A DNA stretch of 24,241 bases from JBECKR01 sp040235415 (GTDB taxonomy: Bacteria; Acidobacteriota; Polarisedimenticolia; Polarisedimenticolales; Polarisedimenticolaceae): assembly GCA_040235415.1 (NCBI GenBank), contig JBECKR010000024.1:1-24241 (forward strand). Reading direction: 5' to 3'. The notes beneath the pieces are model-generated. The model made no database searches. It was given only the letters and a program-made list of their open reading frames with translations, and was not told where the DNA came from. Shown piece after piece: positions 15,411-22,995 of the stretch (within the stretch, counting starts at the first letter, position 1; every line of letters starts with the position of its first letter). The translations under genes were made by a program, and so were the position numbers.

Positions 15411-16420
15411 GCGTCCTGCCCCTCCGACGCGGGGCCCGCCCCGCCGCCCGACTCCGCCCTCCGGCGGGCGGACTCGTGCTTCTCGTAGGCCACGACGATG
15501 CGCTGGACCAGCGGATGGCGCACGACGTCCTTCTCCGTGAAGGAGACGAACGCGATTCCCGGGATGCCGTCCACCACCGAGCGGGCTTGCACGAGCCCCG
15601 AGACCTTCTGGGCGGGCAGGTCGATCTGAGTGACGTCGCCGGTGACGACCGCCTTCGACTCGAACCCGATCCGGGTCAGGAACATCTTCATCTGCTCGGA
15701 GGTCGAGTTCTGCGCCTCGTCCAGGATGATGAACGAGCCGTTGAGCGTGCGCCCGCGCATGAACGCCAGCGGCGCGACCTCGATCGTGCCCCGCTCGAGC
15801 AGGCGCTCCGCGCGATCGGCTTCCATCATGTCGTAGAGCGCGTCGTACAGGGGGCGGAGGTAGGGATCGACCTTGGCGGCGATGTCCCCCGGCAGGAACC
15901 CCAGCCGCTCGCCGGCCTCGACGGCGGGCCGCGCCAAGATGATCCGCTTGACCCGCTTCTCGTTCAGCAGGGCGACCGCCATCGCCACGGCGAGATACGT
16001 CTTTCCCGTCCCCGCAGGTCCGATGCCGAACACGAGATCGTGGTCCCGGATCGCGTCGAGGTAGGCCCGCTGGTTCGGGGACTTGGGGACGATGGCGCGC
16101 CGCGCCGAGGTCGTCACGCGGGACGTCACGAAGTGGTCCACGAGACGGATCGAAGGATCGCGCTCCACGAGGGCGATCGCGGTCCTGAGATCCTCCCGCC
16201 CGAGCACGACCGAGCGCTCGGCGACCTCGCCGAGCTGGTCGAGCAACCCCGCGACGCGCTCCTCGGCATCACCGGCGGCGCCGTCCTCGGCCTCGAGGAC
16301 AACGTCGTCCCCGCGGGCGGAGACGCGGACATTGAAGCGCTCCTCGATGAGGCGCAGGGCTTCGTCGTAGTGGCCCGCGAGCGCCTGGAACGCCTTACCG
16401 TCGAGCGTGATCGTCTTCAT
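15407..16420 (-). CDS. phoH: PhoH-family ATPase (YbeZ-like)
   Basis: A 337-residue P-loop ATPase of the PhoH/YbeZ family, which is associated with YbeY and RNA metabolism; some relatives are phosphate-starvation genes. Residues 1-60 form the KH-like start (NVRVSARGDDVVL). Then come PKSPNQRAYLDAI (112-124), Walker A GPAGTGKTYLA (134-144), ILARPAVEAGERLGFLPGD (161-179), Walker B FIILDEAQN (230-238) and sensor VTGDVTQIDLP (259-269). ATG 16420 is preferred because KTITLD begins the domain. The frame is open to 16573 with a GTG, which would add 51 residues of Arg/Ala-rich low-complexity sequence. No clear SD precedes 16420. The stop overlaps pgpH. It leads the phoH-to-recO cluster and has its own candidate promoter at the end of aspS. 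Confidence 0.94.
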   Translation of the reverse strand: MKTITLDGKAFQALAGHYDEALRLIEERFNVRVSARGDDVVLEAEDGAAGDAEERVAGLLDQLGEVAERSVVLGREDLRTAIALVERDPSIRLVDHFVTSRVTTSARRAIVPKSPNQRAYLDAIRDHDLVFGIGPAGTGKTYLAVAMAVALLNEKRVKRIILARPAVEAGERLGFLPGDIAAKVDPYLRPLYDALYDMMEADRAERLLERGTIEVAPLAFMRGRTLNGSFIILDEAQNSTSEQMKMFLTRIGFESKAVVTGDVTQIDLPAQKVSGLVQARSVVDGIPGIAFVSFTEKDVVRHPLVQRIVVAYEKHESARRRAESGGGAGPASEGQDA

Positions 16421-16563
16421 GTCTGGGGCGCGGGCGCAAGTCCGGTCCGACGTCGCCCGCAGGGCGGTCGCGTCGTTCCGGGCGGCAGCCGTCCGCGTCG
16501 CTCCGCGCGCCGCGCCGCTCCGTCTACCTCCTTGAGCAGCAACCCCTTCCGAGCGATGCGGGC

Positions 16564-16593
16564 ACGCTACCACACGCCCGCCGAGAGGGTCAA
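16564..16593 (-). promoter_or_regulatory. Candidate phoH promoter overlapping the aspS stop
   Basis: On the minus strand TTGACC (16593-16588) overlaps the aspS stop codon. It is followed after 18 nt by TAGCGT (16569-16564), a weak -10. It would give a leader of about 135 nt before phoH. The 170-bp aspS-phoH gap is the longest within this run of genes, which supports a separate promoter, but the match is modest. Confidence 0.35.
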
Positions 16594-18377
16594 TCGAGCG
16601 GCTCCAGACGCAGCCGGAGGTCCTCGAGCTGCCGCGCGTCCACCCGGGCCGGCGAACCGGTCATGAGGCACGACCCGCTCGTCGTCTTCGGGAACGCGAT
16701 GACGTCGCGGATCGAGTCGCACCTGCCCAGCATGGCGCAGATCCGATCGAAGCCGAGCGCGATACCCCCGTGGGGAGGCGCTCCCGAGTCGAGCGCGCGC
16801 ATCAGGAACCCGAACTTCTCTTGCGCCTCGTCCTCGCCGATCCCGAGTGCCCGGAACACCCGTTGCTGGATCTCGCGATCGTGAATACGGATGCTCCCCC
16901 CGCCGATCTCGGTGCCGTTGAGCACGAGGTCGTAGGCCTGCGCCCGGACCGACCCGGGGGCGCTCTCCAGCCGCTCGAGATCGTCCCACCGCGGAGCCGT
17001 GAACGGGTGGTGCATCGCGACCCAGCGATTCTCGGCCTCGTCGCGCTCGAGCAGCGGAAAGCGCTCGATCCAGACGAGGTTCCACGTTCCCTCGGGCACC
17101 ACCCCGCGCTCGGCGGCGATCCGCGTCCGCAGCGCGCCGAGAACGCGGTCCACCACGGCGCGGGAGTCCGCGACGAGCAGCGCGACATCCCCGGGCCCCG
17201 CCCCGACGGCGCTCGCGAGCGCGCGGCACCGCTCCTCGCCCAGGGCCTTGAGGGCCGAGGAGGTCGCGCCGCCCGCGGCGTCGAGCTTGATCCAGACGAG
17301 TCCTCGTGCACCGGCGGCGCGCGCCCACTCGGTCCAGACGTCGATCCCCTTGCGCGACACGTCGGCGGCGCCTTCGACGGCGATTCCCCGCACCGCCCCG
17401 CCGCGCCCCACGGCGTCGTCGAAAACGCGGAACCCGCTACCGGCGGCGGCGGCGCCGCCGTCGCGGAGCTCCATGCCGAAGCGGGTGTCGGGGCGGTCGA
17501 CGCCGTACCGCTCGACCGCCTCGGCGTACGGCATCCGAGCGAACGGCGCGCGGACCTCCACGCCGATCTCCCGGAACATCGCGACCATGAGCGGCTCGAC
17601 CACGGCGTAGATCGACTCCGGAGTCGCGAACGACAACTCGAGATCGATCTGCGTGAACTCGGGCTGGCGGTCGGCGCGGAGGTCCTCGTCGCGGAAGCAG
17701 CGCGCGAACTGGTAGTAGCGCTCGAATCCCGCCACCATCAGCAGCTGTTTGAACAGCTGCGGCGACTGCGGCAGGGCGTAGAACTTGCCGGGATGGACCC
17801 GACTCGGAACGAGATAGTCCCGCGCTCCTTCCGGTGTCGATCGCGTCAGGACGGGCGTCTCGAGCTCGACGAACCCCGCGGCGTCGAGCGCTCGACGAGC
17901 CGAAGACGCGAGACGGTGTCGCATGCGGAGGAGCCGCTGGAGCCGCGGGCGGCGCAGATCGACGTAGCGGTGCGTCAGGCGCGCCTCCTCGTTGGTGTCG
18001 AGCTCGTCGTCCACCGGGAACGGGACGTTCTCGGCGCGGTTCAGGATCTCGGCCTCCGCCGCGAGTACCTCCAACGTACCCGTCGGGTGGTTCGGGTTCA
18101 CCGACTCCCGCGGAGCGACGACGCCGCGCACGCCGGCGACGAACTCCGAGCGCAGACTCTCCGCGACGGCGTGCGCCTCCGGCGCTCTCGACGGGTCGAA
18201 CACGACCTGCACGGTTCCGGTCCAGTCCCTGAGCTCGACGAACACGAGCTTGCCGAGGTCGCGCCGGCGATGGACCCAGCCGGTGAGCACGACCTCGCGG
18301 CGCGCCTGCGCGTCGTCGTCCGTGAGACGGCCGCACTCGACCGTGCGTTGCAGCAGCGAGAACCTCGTCGTTGCCAT
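16590..18377 (-). CDS. aspS: Aspartyl-tRNA synthetase, bacterial type
   Basis: AspRS charges tRNA-Asp with aspartate. The 595-residue length matches the bacterial form with the inserted GAD domain. The anticodon-binding OB fold is at the N-terminus (GWVHRRRDLGKLVFVELRDW, about 33-52). Class II motif 2 is FRDEDLRADRQPEFTQID, the GAD insertion follows in the middle, and motif 3 GIALGFDRICAMLG is near the end. Residue 41 is Leu (RRRDLG), the residue found in tRNA-Asp-specific enzymes such as E. coli AspRS. Several non-discriminating enzymes that also charge tRNA-Asn carry His there, so I infer a discriminating enzyme with modest confidence. ATG 18377 shares one base with the hisS stop (TGATG), implying coupled translation. 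The huge frame upstream of this start is a shadow of hisS. Confidence 0.97.
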   Translation of the reverse strand: MATTRFSLLQRTVECGRLTDDDAQARREVVLTGWVHRRRDLGKLVFVELRDWTGTVQVVFDPSRAPEAHAVAESLRSEFVAGVRGVVAPRESVNPNHPTGTLEVLAAEAEILNRAENVPFPVDDELDTNEEARLTHRYVDLRRPRLQRLLRMRHRLASSARRALDAAGFVELETPVLTRSTPEGARDYLVPSRVHPGKFYALPQSPQLFKQLLMVAGFERYYQFARCFRDEDLRADRQPEFTQIDLELSFATPESIYAVVEPLMVAMFREIGVEVRAPFARMPYAEAVERYGVDRPDTRFGMELRDGGAAAAGSGFRVFDDAVGRGGAVRGIAVEGAADVSRKGIDVWTEWARAAGARGLVWIKLDAAGGATSSALKALGEERCRALASAVGAGPGDVALLVADSRAVVDRVLGALRTRIAAERGVVPEGTWNLVWIERFPLLERDEAENRWVAMHHPFTAPRWDDLERLESAPGSVRAQAYDLVLNGTEIGGGSIRIHDREIQQRVFRALGIGEDEAQEKFGFLMRALDSGAPPHGGIALGFDRICAMLGRCDSIRDVIAFPKTTSGSCLMTGSPARVDARQLEDLRLRLEPLD

Positions 18378-19636
18378 CACGAGCCTCCGAAGCGCCCGAG
18401 CAGGCCGTCCTCGTCGAGTTCGACCTGCTCGCCGCTCGCGAGATCCTTGACTCCGAACCGCCCCGCGGCGACCTCCTCGCGGCCCACGAAGACCGCCGCG
18501 CGCGCGCCGAGCCGGCCGGCCCGCTTCATCTGGGCCCCGAGCGTACGCTCGAGGGTCGGCATGAGGACCCGCACCCCTGCGGCGCGCAGCCGCTTCGCGA
18601 GCGGCACCGCGGCGCGCCATCCGTCCTCCCCGAGGGTCACGAGCACGACGTCGACGCGGTCGTCGGGCGCGCGGTGCGCAGGTACGAGCGCGATCAATCG
18701 CTCGATCCCCGCGGCGAACCCGAATCCGGGCACCGCGGGGCCTCCGAGATCCGCGACCAGACCATCGTAGCGCCCGCCCCCCAGGACGGCGTTCTGCGCG
18801 CCGAGTCCCGAGGACACGACCTCGAACACCGTCCGCTCGTAGTAGTCCAGACCCCGCACCAGACGGGCGTCGATCCGGAACGGGATCCCGAAGCGGTCGA
18901 GGAGCTCGCGCACCGCGTCGAAATGACGCGCGGAGTCCGGATCGAGGTGATCCAGCACGCTCGGCGCGGCGGCGAGCCGCTCGCGGTCGGCCTCGACCTT
19001 GCAGTCGAACACCCGCAGCGGGTTTTCCCTCGCTCGGCGCCGGCAGTCCTCGCACATCCGATCGAGGTTGGGCGCGAGCCAGCTCGTGAGCGCCCGCCGG
19101 AAAGCGGCGCGGGTCTCCGCACCTCCCAGGGAGTTCAGGACGAGCTCGCAATCCGAGATCCCCAGGACGCCGAAGAACGTCCAGAGCATCTCGATCGTCT
19201 CGGCGTCCACGAGCGGCTCGGATGCCCCGAGGACCTCGACACCGATCTGGTGGAACTGCCGCTGCCGGCCCTTCTGCGGCCGCTCGTAGCGGAACATGGG
19301 TCCGAGATAGAAGTAGCGCTCCGGGAATCCTGCCGCGATTCCACGGTGCAGGCTGTGCTCGACGAACGCGCGCACGACCGACGCGGTGTTCTCCGGACGC
19401 AGGCAGACGGACTCGTCGCCGCGCTCGAAGGTGTACATCTCCTTGTTGACGATGTCGGTCGACTCGCCGACCGAACGCGCGAAAAGCCCGGTCGCCTCGA
19501 GGATCGGCGTACGGATCTCGCGGAACCCGTATCGCGCGAACGTCTCTCGCGCCGTGCGCTCGACGAAGCGCCAGCGGGGCATCTCGTCCGGGAGGATGTC
19601 GCGCATCCCGCGGAGCGCGGCGTAGCGAGGCTTCAT
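18377..19636 (-). CDS. hisS: Histidyl-tRNA synthetase
   Basis: HisRS attaches histidine to tRNA-His. The 419-residue length is typical. The start YAALRGMRDILPDE is the family hallmark. Class II motif 1 surrounds GFREIRTPILE (38-48), and LRPENTASVVRAF (79-91) is present. Motif 2 is FYLGPMFRYERPQKGRQRQFHQIGVE (109-134), and the histidine-specific motif LVRGLDYYERTVFEV (259-273) and GGGRYDGL are intact. A cysteine-rich stretch (CEDC at 195-198 and Cys212 in NPLRVFDCK) is typical of many bacterial HisRS. ATG 19636 is chosen as the first residue of the domain, because the 20 codons before it cover the promoter. No clear SD is visible and the leader is only about 25 nt. It is transcribed divergently from the plus-strand gene at 19738 and is directly followed by aspS. 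Confidence 0.97.
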   Translation of the reverse strand: MKPRYAALRGMRDILPDEMPRWRFVERTARETFARYGFREIRTPILEATGLFARSVGESTDIVNKEMYTFERGDESVCLRPENTASVVRAFVEHSLHRGIAAGFPERYFYLGPMFRYERPQKGRQRQFHQIGVEVLGASEPLVDAETIEMLWTFFGVLGISDCELVLNSLGGAETRAAFRRALTSWLAPNLDRMCEDCRRRARENPLRVFDCKVEADRERLAAAPSVLDHLDPDSARHFDAVRELLDRFGIPFRIDARLVRGLDYYERTVFEVVSSGLGAQNAVLGGGRYDGLVADLGGPAVPGFGFAAGIERLIALVPAHRAPDDRVDVVLVTLGEDGWRAAVPLAKRLRAAGVRVLMPTLERTLGAQMKRAGRLGARAAVFVGREEVAAGRFGVKDLASGEQVELDEDGLLGRFGGS

Positions 19637-19667
19637 GATCGACGCAACCGTATCGGGGAAGCGGCAT

Positions 19668-19696
19668 CTTGTAGCACACAACCCCTGGCGGAGCAA
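19668..19696 (-). promoter_or_regulatory. Candidate promoter of hisS-aspS
   Basis: On the minus strand TTGCTC (19696-19691) and TACAAG (19673-19668) are separated by 17 nt. The predicted transcription start near 19661 leaves a leader of about 25 nt before the hisS ATG. No T-box-like or attenuator-like leader fits in so short a space. Confidence 0.45.
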
Positions 19697-19706
19697 ACGC
19701 TTGCGC

Positions 19707-19712
19707 TAGAAT
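19707..19712 (+). promoter_or_regulatory. Candidate -10 box of the plus-strand exported-protein gene
   Basis: TAGAAT lies 25 nt upstream of the TTG start at 19738 and is one of the few AT-rich hexamers in this divergent region. The sequence 17 nt upstream (CCTGGC) is a poor -35, so an activator or another sigma factor may be involved. It would place this promoter back to back with that of hisS. Confidence 0.3.
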
Positions 19713-19737
19713 CGACGCTTCCGGACGGGAGCCGCGC

Positions 19738-20652
19738 TTGCGATCGAACTCGACACGATGGGCCGCCGCCGCGCTTCTCGCGGCGACCGCGACCGCGGCC
19801 GGCGCGCAGAGCACGCTCGGTCCGTCGGCGTTCGACGACGAGGTCGTGCCGAACTACAACCCCCGGCGCTCGGGGCCGCCACCGCCAGCGATCCGCCTCG
19901 AGATCGAACGTGAGATCGTCGTTCCCGGCCCGCTCGCGGGCACGGCGCCGGTGGTTCGGGCGGATGGCTCGATCGCGCTCCGGGGGCGGGACACCGAGAT
20001 CGCGATCCCCGAGGGCGGGACGCCCACCGTGACCCCGCGATCCCCCGAGGCGGCGGTCGCGGCGGCCTCGGCCGACCCGTGGGTCTACGCCGCTCCCGGT
20101 GGCCGCCGGCGCTACCGGGCGTTTCCCGACGGACGCCTCGTCGGCGAGCGACGCTGCTTCCTCGCGAGGGACGGGTGGTGGCGGTCGTGGAAGATCCGGG
20201 TCGGCGCGGCGACGCCCGCGCGTCCGATCCTGTTCGGGCGGTCCCTCTTCTTCGGAGCGTGGGATAACCGCGTCTACGCGCTCCGCGCGCGCAACGGGCA
20301 CCGCCTGTGGGCGACCGACGTCGGGGATCGCGTCAGCCTCTCCCTCGCGTCTTGGACCGGCCAGGTCCTGCCGCCGGGAGCCTCCGAGCCCCGGACCGTG
20401 CACCTCGTCCTGGTCGTGCCGGACGGGTCCCAGGGTCTCCTGGCGCTCGATCCGTTCGACGGCCGCCGCCTCACCTCGTTGCAGCCCGCCCAGGAGGCCG
20501 CGCGGTTCGCCACGGCCCCGGGCGTCACGCCGGATGGGCGGATCCTGGTCGGGGTGCAGGGGTACGCTCCCGGCGACGCCCGCGTGGTCTTCGTGAGGGT
20601 CGTGCCGGCCCAACCGCCGTCACGCGGCAAGCCGGCGCACGGTACGCCCTGA
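19738..20652 (+). CDS. Exported PQQ/beta-propeller-like protein of unknown function
   Basis: A 304-residue predicted secreted or periplasmic protein and the only plus-strand gene here. Residues 1-24 form a Sec signal peptide (positive start, AAAALLAATATA core, probable cleavage after AGAQ). A Pro/Arg-rich linker (about 36-55) and a beta-rich region follow. Residues 160-200 resemble one PQQ-type propeller blade (ILFGRSLFFGAWDNRVYALRA at 164-184, then NGHRLWATDVGD). A second blade-like stretch, LLALDPFDGRRL, is at 234-245. That is too few blades for a closed BamB-like propeller by itself. The start is a TTG at 19738, supported by GGGAG six nt upstream and by the signal peptide beginning there. 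It converges on the biotin-carrier gene with a 14-nt gap. Function is not recognised; a role in envelope assembly is only a guess. Confidence 0.8.
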   Translation: MRSNSTRWAAAALLAATATAAGAQSTLGPSAFDDEVVPNYNPRRSGPPPPAIRLEIEREIVVPGPLAGTAPVVRADGSIALRGRDTEIAIPEGGTPTVTPRSPEAAVAAASADPWVYAAPGGRRRYRAFPDGRLVGERRCFLARDGWWRSWKIRVGAATPARPILFGRSLFFGAWDNRVYALRARNGHRLWATDVGDRVSLSLASWTGQVLPPGASEPRTVHLVLVVPDGSQGLLALDPFDGRRLTSLQPAQEAARFATAPGVTPDGRILVGVQGYAPGDARVVFVRVVPAQPPSRGKPAHGTP

Positions 20653-20666
20653 CGCCGGCCCCGGGC

Positions 20667-21257
20667 TCAGCGCGCGACGATCAGGACGTCCCCGGCCCGC
20701 ACCTCGCCGGCTTCCGGGACGCGGACCTCGAGAACCTCCGCCTCGTCCGGGAACCCGGGCCCGTCGAACACGATGCGGTTGAAGGTCTTCATGACCTCGA
20801 CGAGACCCACCGCGTCTCCGCGTCGGACCCGTCCCCCGACCTCGACGAACGGCTTCGCACCGGGCGAAGGCCGCGCGTAGAACACGCCGTCGGTCGGTGC
20901 CTGCACGGCCCAGGCGCCCCCGGGAAGCCCCGCGGGATGCCCGAGGCGGCCGGCTTCCGAGGTCGCGAGGGCGGCGTCGACCGCGGCGAGCGGAGCCAGC
21001 CGGAACAGCGTCTGTCCGAACTCGACGGGAACGACGCGGTCCGCGGGTGGCGAACTCGCGAGCCTCCCGGCGACTCCGTCGGGGAGGACCAGAGCGAACC
21101 GGCAGTGTAGATGCGCCAGGACGCCGGCCGGAGCGCCGGGCCCGAGCAACGCGCCGGCGTGGGGGTGGCGCGACCACAGGCCGACGGCCGGAGCGAGGAT
21201 GTCGAACGATCCGTCCTCGTTCCTTCGGACGTCGACCAGCAACACCGGCTCGTTCAT
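20667..21257 (-). CDS. Biotin carboxyl carrier protein of an acyl-CoA carboxylase
   Basis: A 196-residue carrier whose C-terminal half is a biotinyl domain: VQAPTDGVFYARPSPG (118-133), then GLVEVMKTFNRI with the biotin-accepting Lys157, and a closing VPEAGEVRAGDVLIV. The motif EVMKTFN replaces the commoner EAMKMMN, but the Met-Lys pair is intact. The N-terminal half (19-89) looks like a second copy of the same fold: ILAPAVGLW at 20-28, LGPGAPAGVLAHL at 38-50, DGVAGRL at 60-66 and VEFGQTLFRLAP at 78-89. It has no MK acceptor. Start ATG 21257 follows the carboxyltransferase stop by 13 nt with GGAG upstream. As the third gene of the carboxylase operon, it would carry CO2 from the biotin carboxylase to the carboxyltransferase. 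Confidence 0.88.
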   Translation of the reverse strand: MNEPVLLVDVRRNEDGSFDILAPAVGLWSRHPHAGALLGPGAPAGVLAHLHCRFALVLPDGVAGRLASSPPADRVVPVEFGQTLFRLAPLAAVDAALATSEAGRLGHPAGLPGGAWAVQAPTDGVFYARPSPGAKPFVEVGGRVRRGDAVGLVEVMKTFNRIVFDGPGFPDEAEVLEVRVPEAGEVRAGDVLIVAR

Positions 21258-21270
21258 CGGCTCGACTCCG

Positions 21271-22995
21271 TCACGGCGTGAGCGCCGCCAAGTCGTGCAG
21301 GCTCCAGATCCGTGGGTTCTTGACGCGGCGGTACCCGGTCGACTGATACGACATCGCCACGACCGCCTCGAGCCACGGCCTGAGCTCGCTCGGCGCGACG
21401 ATCTCGTCGACATCCATCTGCGACGCCGCGCGGACCGGGTCCATGTCGCCGGTGATGCGGTCCTCGACCGCCTGCATGCCGCGACGAATGCCCTCGGCCT
21501 CGTCCGGGTCGTCGACGGCGACGTGGAAGTTGTCGTCGAGCTTCGTCCGGAACGCGCCGATCGCGAGCGTTCTGCCCTCCATGACGGCGAGCCGCGTGAG
21601 CGGCGTGGCGAGCTGGAGCACCGGCCGGTACGGGTGCCCGGCCATCGCGTAGTAGCCCGCGCCCGACGCCTTGCGCAACAGCACCGTGAACATCGGGACC
21701 CCGTTCGTCGAGTTCGTGTAGATCAGGCTCGAGCCGTACCCCAACAGCCCTTGCCGCTCGGCCTCCGCGCCGATGTCGAACCCGGAGATGTCCTGGAGCC
21801 ACACGATCGGGATGCCGTCGTCGTTGCAGGCCCGGGAGAACTGCGAGATCTTCGCGATCCCCTCTTTGTAGAGGATCCCTCCGGGACGCTTCACCCCGCG
21901 ATGGACCGGATGATCCGTCAGGGCCGGGTTGTTCCCGACGAACCCGGCATACAGCCCGCCGACGCGTCCGACGCCGCAGACCATCTCGGCGCCGATCCCG
22001 GGGTAGAGCTCCCAGAACAACGAGTGATCGAGGAGTCGGGCGAGCACCTCGCGGATGTCGTAGGCGACGCGGTGGTCCGCCGGGAAGAGCCCGTCGAGCT
22101 CGGCCGGGGGGTGGGCGGGGGGAGCCGCCTCCGCACCGTAGCGATAGTACTCGCACGCGGTGCTCGGGAGCTTGGCGACCTCGGAGCGGATGCGATCCAG
22201 CAGAACGTCGTCGTCCGGCACGCGATGATCGGCGCAGCGCGACAGGTGCACGTGGACGTCGGGCCCGCCGATGTCGAGCGACGTGACGTGCTGCGACTTC
22301 CCGCCCTTCACGAGGGCCGCGCCCGCGATCACCATGTAGGCTTGCTCCGTCATGTAGACGACGTCGCTGATGATCGGCATGTAGCCGCCGCCCGCGATCG
22401 AGTCGCCGTGCACGCCGGCGATCTGCGGGACGCCGGCGGAGGACAGCAGCGAGTTCATGCGAAAGATCGCGCCGGCGCCGCTGCGACCGGGGAAGGTCGA
22501 GGACTGCTCCGGAAGGTAGAGGCCGGAGCAATCGACGAGGTAGATGACCGGAACGCGGAGCCGCAGCGCCACTTCTTGCGCGCGTTGGATCTTCTCCGGC
22601 GTGCGCGGCCACCACGAGCCGGAGGCGACCGTGTTGTCGTTGGCGATGACCGTGACCCACCGCCCCTGGACGCGGACGAACGCCGTCACGACGCCGGCCC
22701 CGGGCGACGTCCGGGCGTCCTCGCCGAACTTCCGGCCGTAATTCACGAGCGAACCGATCGGCAAGATCGGGCTGTCGGGATCCCGCAGCCGCTCGACCCG
22801 GTCCCAGGTCGCGAGCTTGCCCTTTTCGCGAACCCGGGCGCGGTACTTCTCGCCCCAGCCGTCCCGCACCTCGCGGCGTCGCTCGTCGAGGGCCGTCACG
22901 AGCGCCGCCATGTGTTCGCGCTGCGGGCCCCAGACCGCGTCCGGAACGGCCCGCTCCCGTGGCGACCCGATCGGCCCCAGCACGACTTTCGCCAT
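21271..22995 (-). CDS. Acyl-CoA carboxylase carboxyltransferase subunit (PccB/GcdA-like)
   Basis: A 574-residue carboxyltransferase of the crotonase-fold family. It moves the carboxyl group between biotin and an acyl-CoA. Both halves are visible. The N-terminal half has ANDNTVASGSWWPRTPEKI, VIYLVDCSGLYLPEQ, AGAIFRMNSLLSSAGVPQIA and GGGYMPIISDVVYMTEQAY. The C-terminal half has RPGGILYKEGIAKISQFSRA, WLQDISGFDIGAEAE, GYGSSLIYTNSTN, LLRKASGAGYYAM and VMEGRTLAIGA. The VASGSWW and VDCSG blocks recall glutaconyl-CoA decarboxylase alpha subunits, although the operon contains a biotin carboxylase, which points to ATP-driven carboxylation. ATG 22995 directly abuts the biotin carboxylase stop (TAG-ATG), with AGGAGG five nt upstream. 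Substrate (propionyl-, acetyl-, methylcrotonyl- or another acyl-CoA) cannot be decided from sequence. Confidence 0.92.
   Translation of the reverse strand: MAKVVLGPIGSPRERAVPDAVWGPQREHMAALVTALDERRREVRDGWGEKYRARVREKGKLATWDRVERLRDPDSPILPIGSLVNYGRKFGEDARTSPGAGVVTAFVRVQGRWVTVIANDNTVASGSWWPRTPEKIQRAQEVALRLRVPVIYLVDCSGLYLPEQSSTFPGRSGAGAIFRMNSLLSSAGVPQIAGVHGDSIAGGGYMPIISDVVYMTEQAYMVIAGAALVKGGKSQHVTSLDIGGPDVHVHLSRCADHRVPDDDVLLDRIRSEVAKLPSTACEYYRYGAEAAPPAHPPAELDGLFPADHRVAYDIREVLARLLDHSLFWELYPGIGAEMVCGVGRVGGLYAGFVGNNPALTDHPVHRGVKRPGGILYKEGIAKISQFSRACNDDGIPIVWLQDISGFDIGAEAERQGLLGYGSSLIYTNSTNGVPMFTVLLRKASGAGYYAMAGHPYRPVLQLATPLTRLAVMEGRTLAIGAFRTKLDDNFHVAVDDPDEAEGIRRGMQAVEDRITGDMDPVRAASQMDVDEIVAPSELRPWLEAVVAMSYQSTGYRRVKNPRIWSLHDLAALTP

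Noticed and set aside
12771..15488. A 905-codon plus-strand frame opposite ybeY and pgpH
   Set aside because: Composition is His/Arg/Asp/Glu-rich with no motif, and it is antisense to two clearly identified genes.
16590..19814. A single 1074-residue minus-strand frame covering hisS and aspS, suggesting a fused synthetase
   Set aside because: Only the AspRS part is meaningful; the upstream part is an off-frame reading of hisS, which has its own intact frame ending at the aspS start.
20640..20680. Search for a bidirectional terminator between the convergent gene ends
   Set aside because: The stops are only 14 nt apart and I see no convincing stem followed by a T-run.
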